Assembly (NCBI RefSeq): GCF_031181385.1
Contig: NZ_JAPSKV010000003.1
Coordinates: 1 to 64,000, forward strand
Direction: 5' to 3'
Length of the DNA: 64,000 nt
DNA from: Fredinandcohnia onubensis
GTDB taxonomy: Bacteria > Bacillota > Bacilli > Bacillales > Bacillaceae_L
The notes beneath the pieces are model-generated. The model was not told the origin of the DNA. It searched no databases and was given only the letters and a program-made list of their open reading frames with translations. Below are positions 27,942-39,000 of this stretch, piece by piece (positions within the stretch are counted from its first letter, which is position 1; each line of letters opens with the position of its first letter). The translations under genes and the position numbers were made by a program.

Positions 27942-29783
27942 GTGACAATACGAAATGATTTACGAAATATAGCAATTATCGCTCACGTAGACCATGGTAA
28001 AACAACACTGGTTGATACAATGCTTCACCAATCAGGAACATTCCGTACAAATGAGCATGTAGAAGAACGTGCCATGGATTCAAATGACATAGAACGTGAA
28101 CGTGGTATCACCATTCTCGCCAAAAATACTGCAATTAATTATAAAGATACGCGAATCAATATCATGGATACACCAGGACATGCTGACTTCGGTGGAGAAG
28201 TTGAGCGTATTATGAAAATGGTTGATGGGGTATTATTAGTTGTTGATGCTTATGAAGGCTGTATGCCACAAACTCGTTTTGTATTGAAAAAAGCATTGGA
28301 ACAAAATCTTACACCAATTGTTGTTGTCAATAAAATTGACCGTGACTTTGCTCGTCCAGAAGAAGTTGTTGACGAAGTAATTGACTTATTTATCGAACTA
28401 GATGCTTCTGAGGAACAATTAGAGTTCCCAGTTGTATATGCTTCAGCTATCAATGGAACTGCAAGTACAGATCCACATCAACAAGATGAAAATATGGAAG
28501 CATTATTTAACTGTATCATCGAAAACATCCCTGCTCCAGTTGATAATAGTGAAGAACCACTACAATTCCAAGTAGCATTGCTTGATTATAATGACTATGT
28601 AGGAAGAATTGGGATTGGCCGTGTATTCAGAGGAACTATGCACGTAGGACAGCAAGTTGCCTTAATGAAATTAGATGGAAGTGTTAAACAATTCCGTGTG
28701 ACAAAGATATTTGGTTTCTCAGGCTTAAAACGTGTTGAAATCCAGGAAGCAAAAGCGGGAGATCTCGTTGCGGTTTCTGGTATGGAAGATATAAATGTTG
28801 GTGAAACCGTATGTCCAATTGAACACCAAGATGCTTTACCAGTACTTCATATTGACGAACCAACTCTACAAATGACGTTTTTAGTTAACAATAGTCCTTT
28901 TGCTGGACGTGAAGGGAAATTTATAACTTCTCGTAAAATTGAAGAGCGCTTGCGTGCACAGCTTCAAACAGATGTAAGCTTACGAGTTGAGAACACTGAT
29001 TCACCAGATGCATGGATTGTTTCTGGTCGTGGAGAGCTGCATTTATCAATTTTAATTGAAAATATGCGCCGTGAAGGATATGAGCTACAGGTTTCGAAGC
29101 CAGAAGTTATTGTAAGAGAAATTGATGGCGTACGTTGTGAGCCAGTTGAGCGTGTGCAAATCGATGTTCCTGAAGAGCACACTGGTTCCATTATGGAGTC
29201 GATTGGAGCTCGTAAAGGTGAAATGTTAGACATGATCAACAATGGTAATGGTCAAGTACGACTCATCTTTATGGTCCCTGCACGTGGTCTTATTGGATAT
29301 ACAACTGAATTCTTAACTCTAACAAGAGGGTTTGGTATTTTGAATCATACCTTTGATAGCTACAAACCAATGGCAACAGGTAATGTTGGAGGACGTAGAC
29401 AAGGGGTTCTTGTTTCGATGGAATCAGGAAAAGCTTCTCAATACGGTATTATGGGTGTTGAAGACCGTGGAACTATCTTCGTTGAACCAGGTACAGAAGT
29501 TTATGAAGGTATGATTGTTGGTGAACACACTCGTGAAAATGACCTAACCGTTAATATCGTGAAGATGAAACAAATGACAAACATGCGTTCAGCGAACAAA
29601 GACCAAACAACAACAATGAAAAAGCCTCGCATCATGTCATTAGAAGAATCACTTGAATACCTAAACGATGATGAGTACTGTGAGGTTACACCAGAATCCA
29701 TCCGTTTACGTAAGAAAGTTCTTGATAAGAATGAACGTGAAAAAGCAGCAAAACGAAAAAAACTTGCTGAAGTGAATCAATAA
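27942..29783 (+). CDS. typA: Ribosome-associated GTPase TypA/BipA
   Basis: Translational GTPase of 613 residues with EF-G-like domains: G1 AHVDHGKTT (14-22), G3 [11 protein letters not shown]4 NKID, then domains II, III and V and the BipA-specific C-terminal domain. It assists 50S assembly and is important at low temperature. GTG start with AGGAG upstream. Followed by ylaH, as in B. subtilis. Confidence 0.96.
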   Translation: MTIRNDLRNIAIIAHVDHGKTTLVDTMLHQSGTFRTNEHVEERAMDSNDIERERGITILAKNTAINYKDTRINIMDTPGHADFGGEVERIMKMVDGVLLVVDAYEGCMPQTRFVLKKALEQNLTPIVVVNKIDRDFARPEEVVDEVIDLFIELDASEEQLEFPVVYASAINGTASTDPHQQDENMEALFNCIIENIPAPVDNSEEPLQFQVALLDYNDYVGRIGIGRVFRGTMHVGQQVALMKLDGSVKQFRVTKIFGFSGLKRVEIQEAKAGDLVAVSGMEDINVGETVCPIEHQDALPVLHIDEPTLQMTFLVNNSPFAGREGKFITSRKIEERLRAQLQTDVSLRVENTDSPDAWIVSGRGELHLSILIENMRREGYELQVSKPEVIVREIDGVRCEPVERVQIDVPEEHTGSIMESIGARKGEMLDMINNGNGQVRLIFMVPARGLIGYTTEFLTLTRGFGILNHTFDSYKPMATGNVGGRRQGVLVSMESGKASQYGIMGVEDRGTIFVEPGTEVYEGMIVGEHTRENDLTVNIVKMKQMTNMRSANKDQTTTMKKPRIMSLEESLEYLNDDEYCEVTPESIRLRKKVLDKNEREKAAKRKKLAEVNQ

Positions 29784-29847
29784 TGTTGTGAACCTTGTCC
29801 CTTTCTGATACTTTTATGTTAGGAAAGTGTGAGAAGGAGGGGTTTAG

Positions 29848-30153
29848 ATGGATGTATACGAGCATATGTGGCCAGTTGCAAAAACAATCTATAGTTCGAC
29901 AACGCCAAGTGTCGGTTCAAATATGTTATACATTGTGATCTTACTTTTGACAATTATTGTCTTCAAGTTAGGTTTTGCAAAGAAGTTGCCATTGTTAAAA
30001 AATATTGTGATTTATATATTTCTTGCCTTAGGGTGTACAATTTTAACGTTTTTAGGTGCATTCTTACCAATAGCAGAAGGATTGGCGATTGCCGCTCTTA
30101 TTTTAATCATTTATAAAATCCGACTTCACCAATCAAAGAAAAGTGAAGCGTAA
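29848..30153 (+). CDS. ylaH: Membrane protein YlaH
   Basis: A 101-residue YlaH-like protein with three hydrophobic helices ([48 protein letters not shown]) and a basic tail. Function unknown. GAAGGAGG Shine-Dalgarno; 17 bases before the next gene, so the two are in one unit. Confidence 0.9.
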   Translation: MDVYEHMWPVAKTIYSSTTPSVGSNMLYIVILLLTIIVFKLGFAKKLPLLKNIVIYIFLALGCTILTFLGAFLPIAEGLAIAALILIIYKIRLHQSKKSEA

Positions 30154-30170
30154 AATAAGGAGGCAATTTA

Positions 30171-30455
30171 ATGAAATCCTTGCAAGATGCAATCTATAAT
30201 TGGTTAACGATTAAAGTTGTGGCTGAAGCAAGACCAGATGATAAAGCAGCAAAGGAAACGTACGATCTCTTTGAGGATATTTTAGTGAATGAGTTTAAAC
30301 TGAAGGATATCGAAATCGAAAAAGATGATGTTATGTACTTTGTGAAGTATACACTTGACGGGGAAGCAAAAAGTGCAAGATTCCCGGTTGAATTAATAGA
30401 TATCATGCACGATCAAATTCAGCAACATCCTGACAGATATAAGAACTACGAATAA
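30171..30455 (+). CDS. Conserved hypothetical protein between ylaH and ylaI
   Basis: A 94-residue acidic soluble protein (QDAIYNWLTIKVVAEARPDDKAA near the N-terminus, VELIDIMHDQI near the C-terminus). B. subtilis has no gene here that I can name. AAGGAGG lies ahead of the ATG, it is translated right after ylaH, and a terminator follows, so it is real. Function unknown. Confidence 0.8.
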   Translation: MKSLQDAIYNWLTIKVVAEARPDDKAAKETYDLFEDILVNEFKLKDIEIEKDDVMYFVKYTLDGEAKSARFPVELIDIMHDQIQQHPDRYKNYE

Positions 30456-30461
30456 AACAGG

Positions 30462-30490
30462 AAAGCCGAGCGGGTAAGCTCGGCTTTTTT
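30462..30490 (+). terminator. Terminator after the ylaH unit
   Basis: AAGCCGAG-cgggtaag-CTCGGCTTTTTT. Confidence 0.9.
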
Positions 30491-30548
30491 GTTATATTTA
30501 GCTCCAGACGAAAGTTGGCTATTAGGCAGGTGCAATCCGAATTATTAA

Positions 30549-30752
30549 TTACCACCAATCATCGTCTGTTTTCTTTTTACGGTATAGCTTGAATTTGTTT
30601 GTTGCGATACGTTCTTTCGTTCTTGTTTCGATGCGCTCATGGCATTCTTGGCACATATATGTATGGATTGGTCGATTTCTCAAACGTTTAGCTTGGCTTG
30701 ATTCATCCTCGATGTCCTCAATCTTATCACAAATTACACATTTTACTTTCAT
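30549..30752 (-). CDS. ylaI: Zinc-ribbon protein YlaI (DUF2197)
   Basis: A small basic protein (67 residues) with two CxxC knuckles, CVIC near the N-terminus and CQEC near residue 38, forming a zinc ribbon. The tail is Lys/Arg-rich and ends DDDWW. Family YlaI; function unknown, possibly nucleic-acid binding. Start at ATG 30752 with AGAGGGG upstream rather than the tracked TTG. Confidence 0.88.
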   Translation of the reverse strand: MKVKCVICDKIEDIEDESSQAKRLRNRPIHTYMCQECHERIETRTKERIATNKFKLYRKKKTDDDWW

Positions 30753-31140
30753 TTTTATGAACCCCTCTAGTATTATCAAGTATCTTTTTTCCCATTATAC
30801 AACAACCCACACTTTTCTGACAAAGTTTGTCTTTTTCAGGGAGAGTTTTATTTTGTCAGTTGTTAACAGGGGCGAGGGGGAACTAACGTTGGAAGATAAT
30901 TGCGATAGGGTGGATGAAATCTCGTACGAAGCACTGGCAAGAGCATAAAGTCCTTCATAAGGTGGATGAAGTCCCGCATGGAGCACGGACACTTGCGTAA
31001 AGTCCTTCATAGGGCGGATGAAGTCCCGAACGAAGCACAGACATGTTAATAAAGTCCTTCATAAACTCAATGAATGTAAAACCGACTGCACTAATTCAAA
31101 CTAAAAGGCGCTAATCCTCAAAACTTTAGAACTAATACCC
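30753..31140. other. Intergenic region with tandem repeat
   Basis: No gene supported. It holds the three-unit 52-base tandem repeat listed separately. ORFs on both strands through it have no plausible start signals. Confidence 0.6.
30908..31062 (+). repeat. Tandem repeat, three 52-base units
   Basis: Three imperfect copies with an exact 52-base period. Each has GGRTGGATGAAGTCCCG at its start, GAAGCAC in the middle and AAAGTCCTTCATA at its end. The unit contains short inverted blocks (CTTCAT/ATGAAG) that could form a hairpin across unit junctions. 52 is not a multiple of three, so it is not a protein repeat. Confidence 0.85.
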
Positions 31141-31187
31141 AAAAAAACCAAAATAAAACCAGCACGAGAAACCATCTTCTCGTGCTG
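31141..31187 (-). terminator. ylaJ terminator
   Basis: CAGCACGAGAA-gatgg-TTTCTCGTGCTG on the minus strand followed by a T-rich tract. Confidence 0.85.
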
Positions 31188-31197
31188 TAATATCTGG

Positions 31198-31797
31198 TTA
31201 TTTATTACCCATTTTATTATTAGACTGATCTTGCTGTTCTTTATCAAATTTCTGTTGTTCTTCTTGTTTAAGCTGGCTGTCATTTGTTTTCGTTGGTTCT
31301 GTATTGTTATTATCGATTAAATCGCTTGGAATATCAGGGACTAATCTGCCGACAATCTGCGCTAATTCGTCCAAAATACCTGTAACAGGTCGTCCATCTT
31401 CAATTTGCTTTCTCATTTGTTTTAAACGCTCAAATGTATCAGCATCAGCAACAACAATTGCATTTGCTCCGTGGGGGTCATGCTGCAGGCTTTCAGCAAC
31501 CGAGTACTTAATCGTTTGTACTCTTGACCGTTCTAATTTTGCATTCACATCAATACCAACGATTGCATACTTCCCAAGAACAACGGCGGTTGCATCATTT
31601 ACATTTGGGACACTACTAGCAAGTTCGACAAGATGACTCGCAATTTCTTGTCCTGTTTTTCTGTCAACATGGTTATCAACAGAATTTTGAACTTTTACAC
31701 GAGTATCGTTCTCATTTTCTCCAGCATTATTTGTTGCACCGCAACCAGAAATAATAAAAATTATAGTTAAGAACAGAAGGATATTAATATATCTCAC
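31198..31797 (-). CDS. ylaJ: YhcN/YlaJ family sporulation lipoprotein
   Basis: Lipoprotein with signal peptide and lipobox IISGC, then the YhcN/YlaJ domain (GQEIASHLVELASSVPNVNDATAV, VLGKYAIVGID) and a Gln/Asn/Lys-rich disordered tail. Members are spore-associated lipoproteins in Bacillus. Start set at GTG 31797 because GGGAGG lies seven bases upstream; the protein then begins MRYINILL. Confidence 0.88.
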   Translation of the reverse strand: MRYINILLFLTIIFIISGCGATNNAGENENDTRVKVQNSVDNHVDRKTGQEIASHLVELASSVPNVNDATAVVLGKYAIVGIDVNAKLERSRVQTIKYSVAESLQHDPHGANAIVVADADTFERLKQMRKQIEDGRPVTGILDELAQIVGRLVPDIPSDLIDNNNTEPTKTNDSQLKQEEQQKFDKEQQDQSNNKMGNK

Positions 31798-32014
31798 CGT
31801 TTTGCCTCCCATCGTTCAATGTGTTTTCTTTTTTTATTGTTCAATTATTCTTCTATCTTTATTCATTCAGACATATATTTTTATCAAAGGTCGTCCTTAT
31901 AAGAACAAAAAGAGGATTGACTAATATAATAAAATAAAAAATTCTCACACGAATGGATAACCTGTTTCACTCCTAAAACAAAAAATGAAACCGACTTGAG
32001 TAGGAGGCGTGATT

Positions 32015-33343
32015 TTGGGGAAAATTTATGTATTAGACACAAATGTATTACTGCAAGATCCCAGAGCAATATATTCATTTGAAGATAATGAGGTCGTTAT
32101 ACCAGCAGTTGTGTTAGAAGAGGTAGACTCAAAAAAACGTTATATGGATGAAATAGGTAGAAATGCAAGGCAAGTTTCAAAACTAATTGATAACTTGCGG
32201 AAAACAGGGAAGCTACACGAAAAAATACAGCTTGAAACTGGTGGAAGCCTAAGGATTGAATTAAACCACAGATCATTTCATGAATTACAAGATATCTTTG
32301 TAGAGAAAACAAATGATAATCGCATCTTGGCTGTTGCCAAAAATCTCTCATTAGAAGAACAAGAAAAAGAAAATGGGAAACAAGTGATTTTAGTTAGCAA
32401 AGATGCACTTGTTCGTGTGAAGGCAGATGCATTAGGATTACAATCTGAAGATTTTCTAAATGACCGTGTCGTTGAGGTAGATCATATATACTCGGGGTTC
32501 CTCGAGATTTATATAAATCGAAACCTACTTGACCTTTTTTACGAAAAAGGGGAGCTTCACGTTACAGAGTTAGTTAACCACCCGTTTTATCCAAATCAAT
32601 TTATCTTATTAAAAGACGCACTTGGAGGTTCTTCATCTGCTATTGGAATAGTCGATAAGACAGGAAAGGTAGTTAGAAAACTTAATTTTAAACAGGATCA
32701 TATATGGGGCATTAAACCTAGAAATGTACAGCAAACAATGGCGTTTGAGCTGTTATTAAGAGATGATATCCCATTGGTAACTTTAATAGGTAAGGCCGGT
32801 ACAGGTAAAACCTTGTTGGCACTTGCGGCTGGTTTGATGCAGACGGAGGATATGGGCAAGTATAAAAAACTTTTAGTCGCCCGCCCGATCGTCCCTGTTG
32901 GTAAAGATATCGGATTTTTACCAGGAGAAAAGCAGGAAAAACTTCGGCCGTGGATGCAGCCAATTTACGATAATCTTGAATATTTATTTAATACGAAAAA
33001 GCCTGGTGAACTGGATGCCATTTTAGCTGGAATGGGTTCGATAGAGGTGGAGGCTTTGACTTATATTCGAGGAAGAAGTATCCCTGAGCAGTTTATTATT
33101 ATTGATGAGGCTCAAAATTTAACCAAGCATGAGGTAAAAACAATCCTCACTAGAGTAGGGGAAAAAAGTAAAATCGTGTTTATGGGTGATACTGAACAAA
33201 TTGACCATCCATATCTGGATGAATACAATAATGGGTTAACATATGTGGTAGAGAAGTTTAAGGACCAAAAAATAGGTGGGCATATTCGATTAGTAAAAGG
33301 AGAAAGATCTGGCCTTGCCCAATTAGCTGCAGATATTCTTTAA
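32015..33343 (+). CDS. ylaK: PIN-PhoH family ATPase/RNase YlaK
   Basis: Two-domain toxin-like protein of 442 residues: an N-terminal PIN domain with VLDTNVLL and later acidic residues (DNRILAVA), then a PhoH P-loop domain with Walker A GKAGTGKT (about 260) and Walker B FIIIDEAQN (about 360). PIN-PhoH proteins are described as RNA helicase/RNases. Start chosen at TTG 32015, seven bases after AGGAGG, rather than the tracked GTG. Divergent from ylaJ. Confidence 0.9.
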   Translation: MGKIYVLDTNVLLQDPRAIYSFEDNEVVIPAVVLEEVDSKKRYMDEIGRNARQVSKLIDNLRKTGKLHEKIQLETGGSLRIELNHRSFHELQDIFVEKTNDNRILAVAKNLSLEEQEKENGKQVILVSKDALVRVKADALGLQSEDFLNDRVVEVDHIYSGFLEIYINRNLLDLFYEKGELHVTELVNHPFYPNQFILLKDALGGSSSAIGIVDKTGKVVRKLNFKQDHIWGIKPRNVQQTMAFELLLRDDIPLVTLIGKAGTGKTLLALAAGLMQTEDMGKYKKLLVARPIVPVGKDIGFLPGEKQEKLRPWMQPIYDNLEYLFNTKKPGELDAILAGMGSIEVEALTYIRGRSIPEQFIIIDEAQNLTKHEVKTILTRVGEKSKIVFMGDTEQIDHPYLDEYNNGLTYVVEKFKDQKIGGHIRLVKGERSGLAQLAADIL

Positions 33344-33349
33344 ATAATG

Positions 33350-33396
33350 AAGCCTGTCATGTTTCCTCCATTAAAAGGGTTATTGACAGGCTCTAT
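33350..33396 (+). terminator. ylaK terminator-like hairpin
   Basis: AGCCTGTCA ... TTGACAGGCT with a loop of about 23 bases; the T tract is weak. Confidence 0.6.
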
Positions 33397-33402
33397 TCTC
33401 AT

Positions 33403-33511
33403 GCCTAGTTCCAGCGCCTAGCTCCTCGAGGCAAGATTCACCCCTCCTGCGGCGGCCATAGTCTCCTCGTCGGGGTTCCAGCGCTAGTCGGGGCTGAGCA
33501 AGGCGCTTACA
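33403..33511 (+). repeat. Dispersed G+C-rich intergenic repeat, copy A
   Basis: Begins GCCTAGTTCCAGCGCCTAGC then CTCGAGG, with internal palindromic blocks and GCGCTAG/AAGGCGCTT near the end. It shares the CTAGnnnnAGCGCCTAGC..CTCGAGG signature with 61355-61535 and part of it with 48845-48900. It is much richer in G+C than its surroundings. Confidence 0.7.
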
Positions 33512-33521
33512 TTTTTCTGAA

Positions 33522-34013
33522 TTATTCAAGGATAAAACGAGTTATATGTTTTATTGGATTCTCACGGTTTGAGCCATCTCCAAAATAAAAATGGACAGGA
33601 CCATCTTCACGTAATGGTTTACCTACATTTGAAAATCCAAGGATAGCATCATATGCTTCACTTAGTGGTATCGTTGTTTCTTGTTCTTTTTGTACGATTT
33701 TTAGAGTTGTAGCATCTTCTAGTGGTTCTGCATTTTTAATAAAATCACCAAATGGAATACCATATGTACCAGTTAGTATTTTTTCTTTTAAAAACTTCTT
33801 TTCTGTTTTAAGAGTAGGAGGGTAAATCGCACCTTCGCGTATTTCTCTATCCCAATGCTTTGAAACTGACTTTGTGTATTCGCTTAAATCTTCTTCAACT
33901 TTTTGATTTGAATCGAAATATGTAAGTAAATCTACTCTACGATCATCAAAAATCCACACACTAGGATCAAGTGTAATGTTATACTTAGTCTTTCCTTCAA
34001 TCATAATAATCAT
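33522..34013 (-). CDS. ylaL: Conserved protein YlaL
   Basis: A 163-residue soluble protein following B. subtilis YlaL closely (IEGKTKYNITLDPSVWIFDDRRVDL; EDGPVHFYFGDGSNRENPI). Function unknown. I prefer the ATG at 34013 (AAAGGA 11 bases upstream); the 21 extra codons in the ORF track have no family counterpart. Confidence 0.88.
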   Translation of the reverse strand: MIIMIEGKTKYNITLDPSVWIFDDRRVDLLTYFDSNQKVEEDLSEYTKSVSKHWDREIREGAIYPPTLKTEKKFLKEKILTGTYGIPFGDFIKNAEPLEDATTLKIVQKEQETTIPLSEAYDAILGFSNVGKPLREDGPVHFYFGDGSNRENPIKHITRFILE

Positions 34014-34234
34014 CGATAAATCATTCCTTTCATACACATTATAGAGGTTTTGAATCGTAATAGGAAGTATCAGCACTTTTATTATGGGAGTGAAACCTGA
34101 TAAATGCCTAATTGTTAATTAGTTCCATTTTAAAGAATACTAGTCTTTTCTATTTATTCTTGCAATTTTATTGTATACAGGTTAATATTTATAGATAGGA
34201 TTAGGTATCGCTTCGCAAACGGAGGGGTTATGAA

Positions 34235-34516
34235 TTGACTTCAGAGATTTCGGTGAATCATCGTGATAAAGCACTGTCTTTACTTCAAGCAGATGCTGAA
34301 AAAATATTAAAACTTATCAAAGTCCAAATGGATAATTTAACAATGCCTCAATGCCCATTATATGAAGAAGTGCTGGATACGCAAATGTTCGGATTATCCA
34401 GAGAAATTGACTTTGCAGTAAGATTGGGATTAATAGAGAGCAATGAAGGTAAAGAGCTCATCTCAAAACTTGAGCGTGAATTATCCGTTCTACATGAAGC
34501 TTCCACCCGAAAGTAG
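34235..34516 (+). CDS. ylaN: UPF0358 protein YlaN
   Basis: A 93-residue protein of the YlaN family ([39 protein letters not shown]). YlaN is needed in B. subtilis under iron limitation and is reported to bind Fur. TTG start with GGAGGGG. The glutaminase gene ylaM, its neighbour in B. subtilis, is absent. Single gene with terminator. Confidence 0.93.
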   Translation: MTSEISVNHRDKALSLLQADAEKILKLIKVQMDNLTMPQCPLYEEVLDTQMFGLSREIDFAVRLGLIESNEGKELISKLERELSVLHEASTRK

Positions 34517-34534
34517 GAAACTTATAGATAAATT

Positions 34535-34576
34535 AACTCAAATTATCATGACTTTAGGATAATTTGAGTTTTTTTA
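34535..34576 (+). terminator. ylaN terminator
   Basis: ACTCAAATTATC-atgacttta-GGATAATTTGAGT plus T7. Confidence 0.88.
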
Positions 34577-34748
34577 TAATTTGGGTTTACAGCTTACAAA
34601 ATTTACAGTATTTTTTTATAAAAGGATTTGACTGAAATATAGGTTAATAGGTTATAAGATTAAAAGAAAATACAGGTTTTTTGCATTATATATTGCAAAT
34701 ATATAGTACAATAAATTATTATACCTTGTATTTAGAGGAAGATGCCCA

Positions 34749-35966
34749 ATGCTCAAGAAAATTTTAAAATCATATGATTATACTTTAGTCCTTGCTGTTT
34801 TTCTTTTATGTTCTTTTGGACTAGTCATGGTCTATAGTGCAAGCATGGTCATTGCCTCAGCCCCTAAGTTTGGAGAAAACCCATCATTCTTTTTTGATAG
34901 ACAAAGGATGGCCTTACTAGTAGGTGCAATTGCATTTTTTGTAACCATGATTTTACCTTATAAACTATATGCTACAAAAAAAATTCTTCTATTAATTGTC
35001 CTAGGTTCAGTTGCAATGCTTTTATTAGTATTCGTCGTTGGACATACAGCCAATAATGCACAAAGCTGGATCATGGTTGGTGCAAGGGGAATTCAGCCCT
35101 CCGAGTTTACCAAGCTAAGTGTTATTATTTATCTTGCGGCAGTCTATTCTAAAAAACAATCATATATCGATCAATTTGATAAGGCTGTCATGCCACCTAT
35201 CATATTCACCCTATTTATTTGTATTACAGTTGCCATTCAGCCCGACTACGGTACAGCATTTATTATTGGTTTAATTGCCTTAACTGTTATCGTATGTTCA
35301 GGGATGGGCATTAAAAGCTTAGGGAAATTAATGTTGCTAGGTCTCATCACCGCTGTACTATTATCACCGGTTATTTTCTTTCTATCAGATGAGATTTTTT
35401 CCCAAGAGAGAATTGGTCGGTTTGTAGGATTTTTAGACCCTTTTGGGGAAGCGGAAGATGATGGACATCAATTAGTTAACTCTTACATTGCTTTAGGAGC
35501 TGGTGGTTGGAAAGGCCTTGGCCTTGGACAAAGCATCCAAAAGTTTAATTACCTTCCTGAAGCCCATACCGATTTCATTATGGCAGTTATTGCAGAAGAA
35601 TTAGGTTTATTTGGAGTCTTATTTGTATTATTATTGTTAGCATATATTGTTTTTCGAGGATTCCAAATTGCTAGAAAATGTACTGACCCATTTGGTAGTT
35701 TACTAGCAGTCGGTATATCATCCATGGTTGCCATTCAAACTTTTATCAATTTAGGTGGTTTGACGGGCCTTATTCCAATTACGGGAGTTACATTGCCATT
35801 TATTAGTTATGGAGGATCATCATTATTGTTATTACTGGCATCTATGGGGATTCTAATCAATGTTTCGATGTTTACAAACTATCATTCTATGTATAGTACA
35901 AAAGAAAAGAAGCCACAAGATCAACCAGCTCGTACTTATCAAAAAAACTATGTCTCTTATAGATAA
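34749..35966 (+). CDS. ftsW: Septal peptidoglycan polymerase FtsW
   Basis: SEDS-family glycosyltransferase of 405 residues with about ten membrane helices. Family features are YSAS near the first helices, GxQPSEFTK (the sequence is ARGIQPSEFTKLSVI), AIQPDYGTA and LPFISYGGSSL near the C-terminus. Position before pycA identifies it as the B. subtilis YlaO/FtsW orthologue rather than RodA or SpoVE. The catalytic Asp is probably the one in the AHTDFIMAVIAEELG loop region or its neighbour. Confidence 0.93.
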   Translation: MLKKILKSYDYTLVLAVFLLCSFGLVMVYSASMVIASAPKFGENPSFFFDRQRMALLVGAIAFFVTMILPYKLYATKKILLLIVLGSVAMLLLVFVVGHTANNAQSWIMVGARGIQPSEFTKLSVIIYLAAVYSKKQSYIDQFDKAVMPPIIFTLFICITVAIQPDYGTAFIIGLIALTVIVCSGMGIKSLGKLMLLGLITAVLLSPVIFFLSDEIFSQERIGRFVGFLDPFGEAEDDGHQLVNSYIALGAGGWKGLGLGQSIQKFNYLPEAHTDFIMAVIAEELGLFGVLFVLLLLAYIVFRGFQIARKCTDPFGSLLAVGISSMVAIQTFINLGGLTGLIPITGVTLPFISYGGSSLLLLLASMGILINVSMFTNYHSMYSTKEKKPQDQPARTYQKNYVSYR

Positions 35967-36020
35967 CTATTATCTATATGTTGATGATAAATTAACGTTC
36001 ATATTTAAAGGAGGATTTAT

Positions 36021-39000
36021 ATGGAGAAACGCATCAAGAAGGTACTAGTTGCCAATCGGGGAGAAATCGCAATACGTGTATTCAGAGCTTGTACGGAGTT
36101 GCATATTCGTACAGTCGCAATATATTCGAAGGAAGATGCAGGCTCATATCATCGTTATAAAGCTGATGAGGCTTATTTAGTTGGTGAAGGAAAAAAACCA
36201 ATTGATGCATATTTGGATATTGAAGGGATTATTGAAATCGCAAAAGAAAATGACGTAGATGCGATTCATCCAGGTTATGGATTCTTATCTGAAAATATCG
36301 ATTTTGCGAGAAGATGTGAAGAAGAGAATATTATTTTCATAGGACCGAAATCCTCTCATTTAGATATGTTTGGAGACAAGGTAAAAGCTAGACATCAAGC
36401 GGAAAAAGCGGAGATCCCAGTTATTCCTGGTAGTGATGGCCCTTTGAAAAACTTAGAAGAGGCAATACGATTTGGAGAAGACCACGGTTATCCTGTTATT
36501 ATCAAAGCATCTCTTGGTGGTGGCGGACGTGGAATGCGTATTGTCCGTAGTAAGGCTGGATTAAAAGAGTCATACGAACGTGCTAAATCAGAAGCTAAGG
36601 CTGCATTTGGTAATGATGAAGTGTATATTGAAAAGCTTATTGAAAATCCAAAGCACATTGAAGTCCAAATTATTGGTGACAGTCAAGGAAATATTGTTCA
36701 TCTATATGAACGTGACTGCTCTGTTCAAAGACGCCACCAAAAAGTTGTTGAAGTAGCGCCAAGTGTATCTTTATCAGAGAAATTGCGTCAGGACATTTGT
36801 GATGCTGCTGTTAAATTAATGAAAAATGTTCAGTATTTGAATGCTGGAACTGTTGAATTCCTCGTAGCGAATGATGAGTTCTACTTTATTGAAGTAAACC
36901 CACGCGTACAGGTTGAACATACAATTACAGAAATGATTACAGGAATTGATATTGTACAGACACAAATCCAAGTTGCTGAAGGTCATTCAATACATAGTAA
37001 TGCGATTGGCATTCCAGCACAAGAAGATATCAAAACCCATGGGTATGCAATTCAATCCCGTGTTACAACAGAAGATCCATTAAATAACTTTATGCCTGAC
37101 ACAGGGAAAATTAGTGCTTATCGAAGTGGTGGCGGATTTGGTGTTCGTCTTGATGCAGGAAATGGATTCCAAGGTGCAGTTATCACACCATATTATGATT
37201 CGTTATTAGTTAAGTTATCTACTCAAGCCTTAACATTTGAACAAGCTGCATCCAAAATGGTCAGAAACTTGAAGGAATTCAGAATCCGTGGAATTAAAAC
37301 CAATATCCCGTTTTTAGAAAATGTTGTTAAACATGAAAAATTCTTATCAGGAGAATACGATACATCCTTTATTGATTCTTCACCTGAGCTATTTATTTTT
37401 CCTAAACCAAAGGACCGTGGTACAAAAATGCTTTCCTATATCGGAAATGTAACTGTCAACGGCTTCCCTGGTGTCGAAAAGAAAAGAAAACCAGTGTTTG
37501 ATAAGCCGTTTTTACCAAAAGTAAAACATACGGAACCAGTACCTTCAGGAACCAAACAAATTCTAGATCAACATGGTCCAGAAGGTGTAGTGAATTGGGT
37601 AAAAGAACAAAAACAAGTTCTCTTCACTGATACTACTTTCCGTGATGCTCACCAATCACTACTTGCAACTAGATTTAGGACAAATGATATCAAGCATATT
37701 GCAGACCCAACTGCAAGATTATTACCAGAATTATTCTCACTTGAGATGTGGGGTGGAGCAACTTTTGATGTGGCGTATCGTTTCTTAAATGAAGAACCAT
37801 GGGACCGTCTTGCAACATTACGCAAACAAGCACCAAATATTTTATTCCAAATGTTGCTTCGTGCATCGAATGCGGTTGGTTACAAAAACTACCCAGATAA
37901 TCTAATTCGTGAATTCGTAAAAGAATCAGCTGAATCAGGAATCGATGTATTCCGTATATTTGACAGCTTGAACTGGGTTAAAGGTATGACACTTGCTATC
38001 GATTCTGTTCGTAACAATGGAAAAATTGCAGAAGCTGCGATTTGTTACACAGGTGACATAACAGATCCAACACGTTCAAAATATGACCTACAATATTACA
38101 AAGACTTAGCAAAGGAGCTTGAGCAATCAGGTGCACATATGCTAGGTATTAAGGATATGGCAGGATTACTTAAGCCTCAGGCGGCTTATACTTTAATCTC
38201 TGCATTGAAGGAAACAGTTTCAATTCCTATTCATTTACACACACATGATACTAGTGGTAATGGATTATTTACGTATGCAAAAGCAATAGAAGCTGGTGTT
38301 GATATTGTTGACGTAGCAGTGAGCTCAATGGCTGGCCTTACGTCTCAACCAAGTGCAAACTCATTATTATATGCATTAGAAGGTACAGAAAGAAAACCTG
38401 AACTTTCTGTAACAGCATATGAAGAGATTGCTCGTTATTGGGAAGGTGTTCGTAAATACTATCACGATTTTGAAAGTGGGATGACTTCGCCACATACTGA
38501 AATCTATCAGCATGAAATGCCAGGTGGACAGTATAGTAACCTTCAACAACAAGCTAAGGGAGTTGGCCTCGGTACAAGATGGGAAGAGGTTAAAGAAATG
38601 TATCGTCGTGTAAATGATATGTTTGGAGATATTGTTAAAGTAACTCCTTCTTCAAAAGTAGTTGGAGATATGGCGCTCTACATGGTTCAAAACAATCTCA
38701 CTGAAGATGATATTTATGAAAGAGGAGAAACACTAGATTTCCCTGATTCAGTAGTTGAACTCTTTGAAGGATTTTTAGGTCAACCGCATGGTGGTTTCCC
38801 TAAGGAACTTCAACGAATTATCCTTAAAGGACGCGAACCAATTACTGTTCGCCCTGGAGAATTACTAGAGTCTGTTAATTTTAGCGAGATAAAAGATACA
38901 TTAACGCATAGCTTACACCGCGATGTAACGAATAAAGAAATGATCTCTTACGCTTTATATCCAAAGGTATTTATGGATTATCAAAAAATGTTTGAGCAAT

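Noticed and set aside
30589-31010. ORFs on both strands around the ylaI upstream region and tandem repeat
   Set aside because: They follow the 52-base repeat, which breaks frame between units, and have no ribosome binding sites.
30908-31062. CRISPR array
   Set aside because: The repeat is directly tandem without variable spacers, and no cas gene is present.
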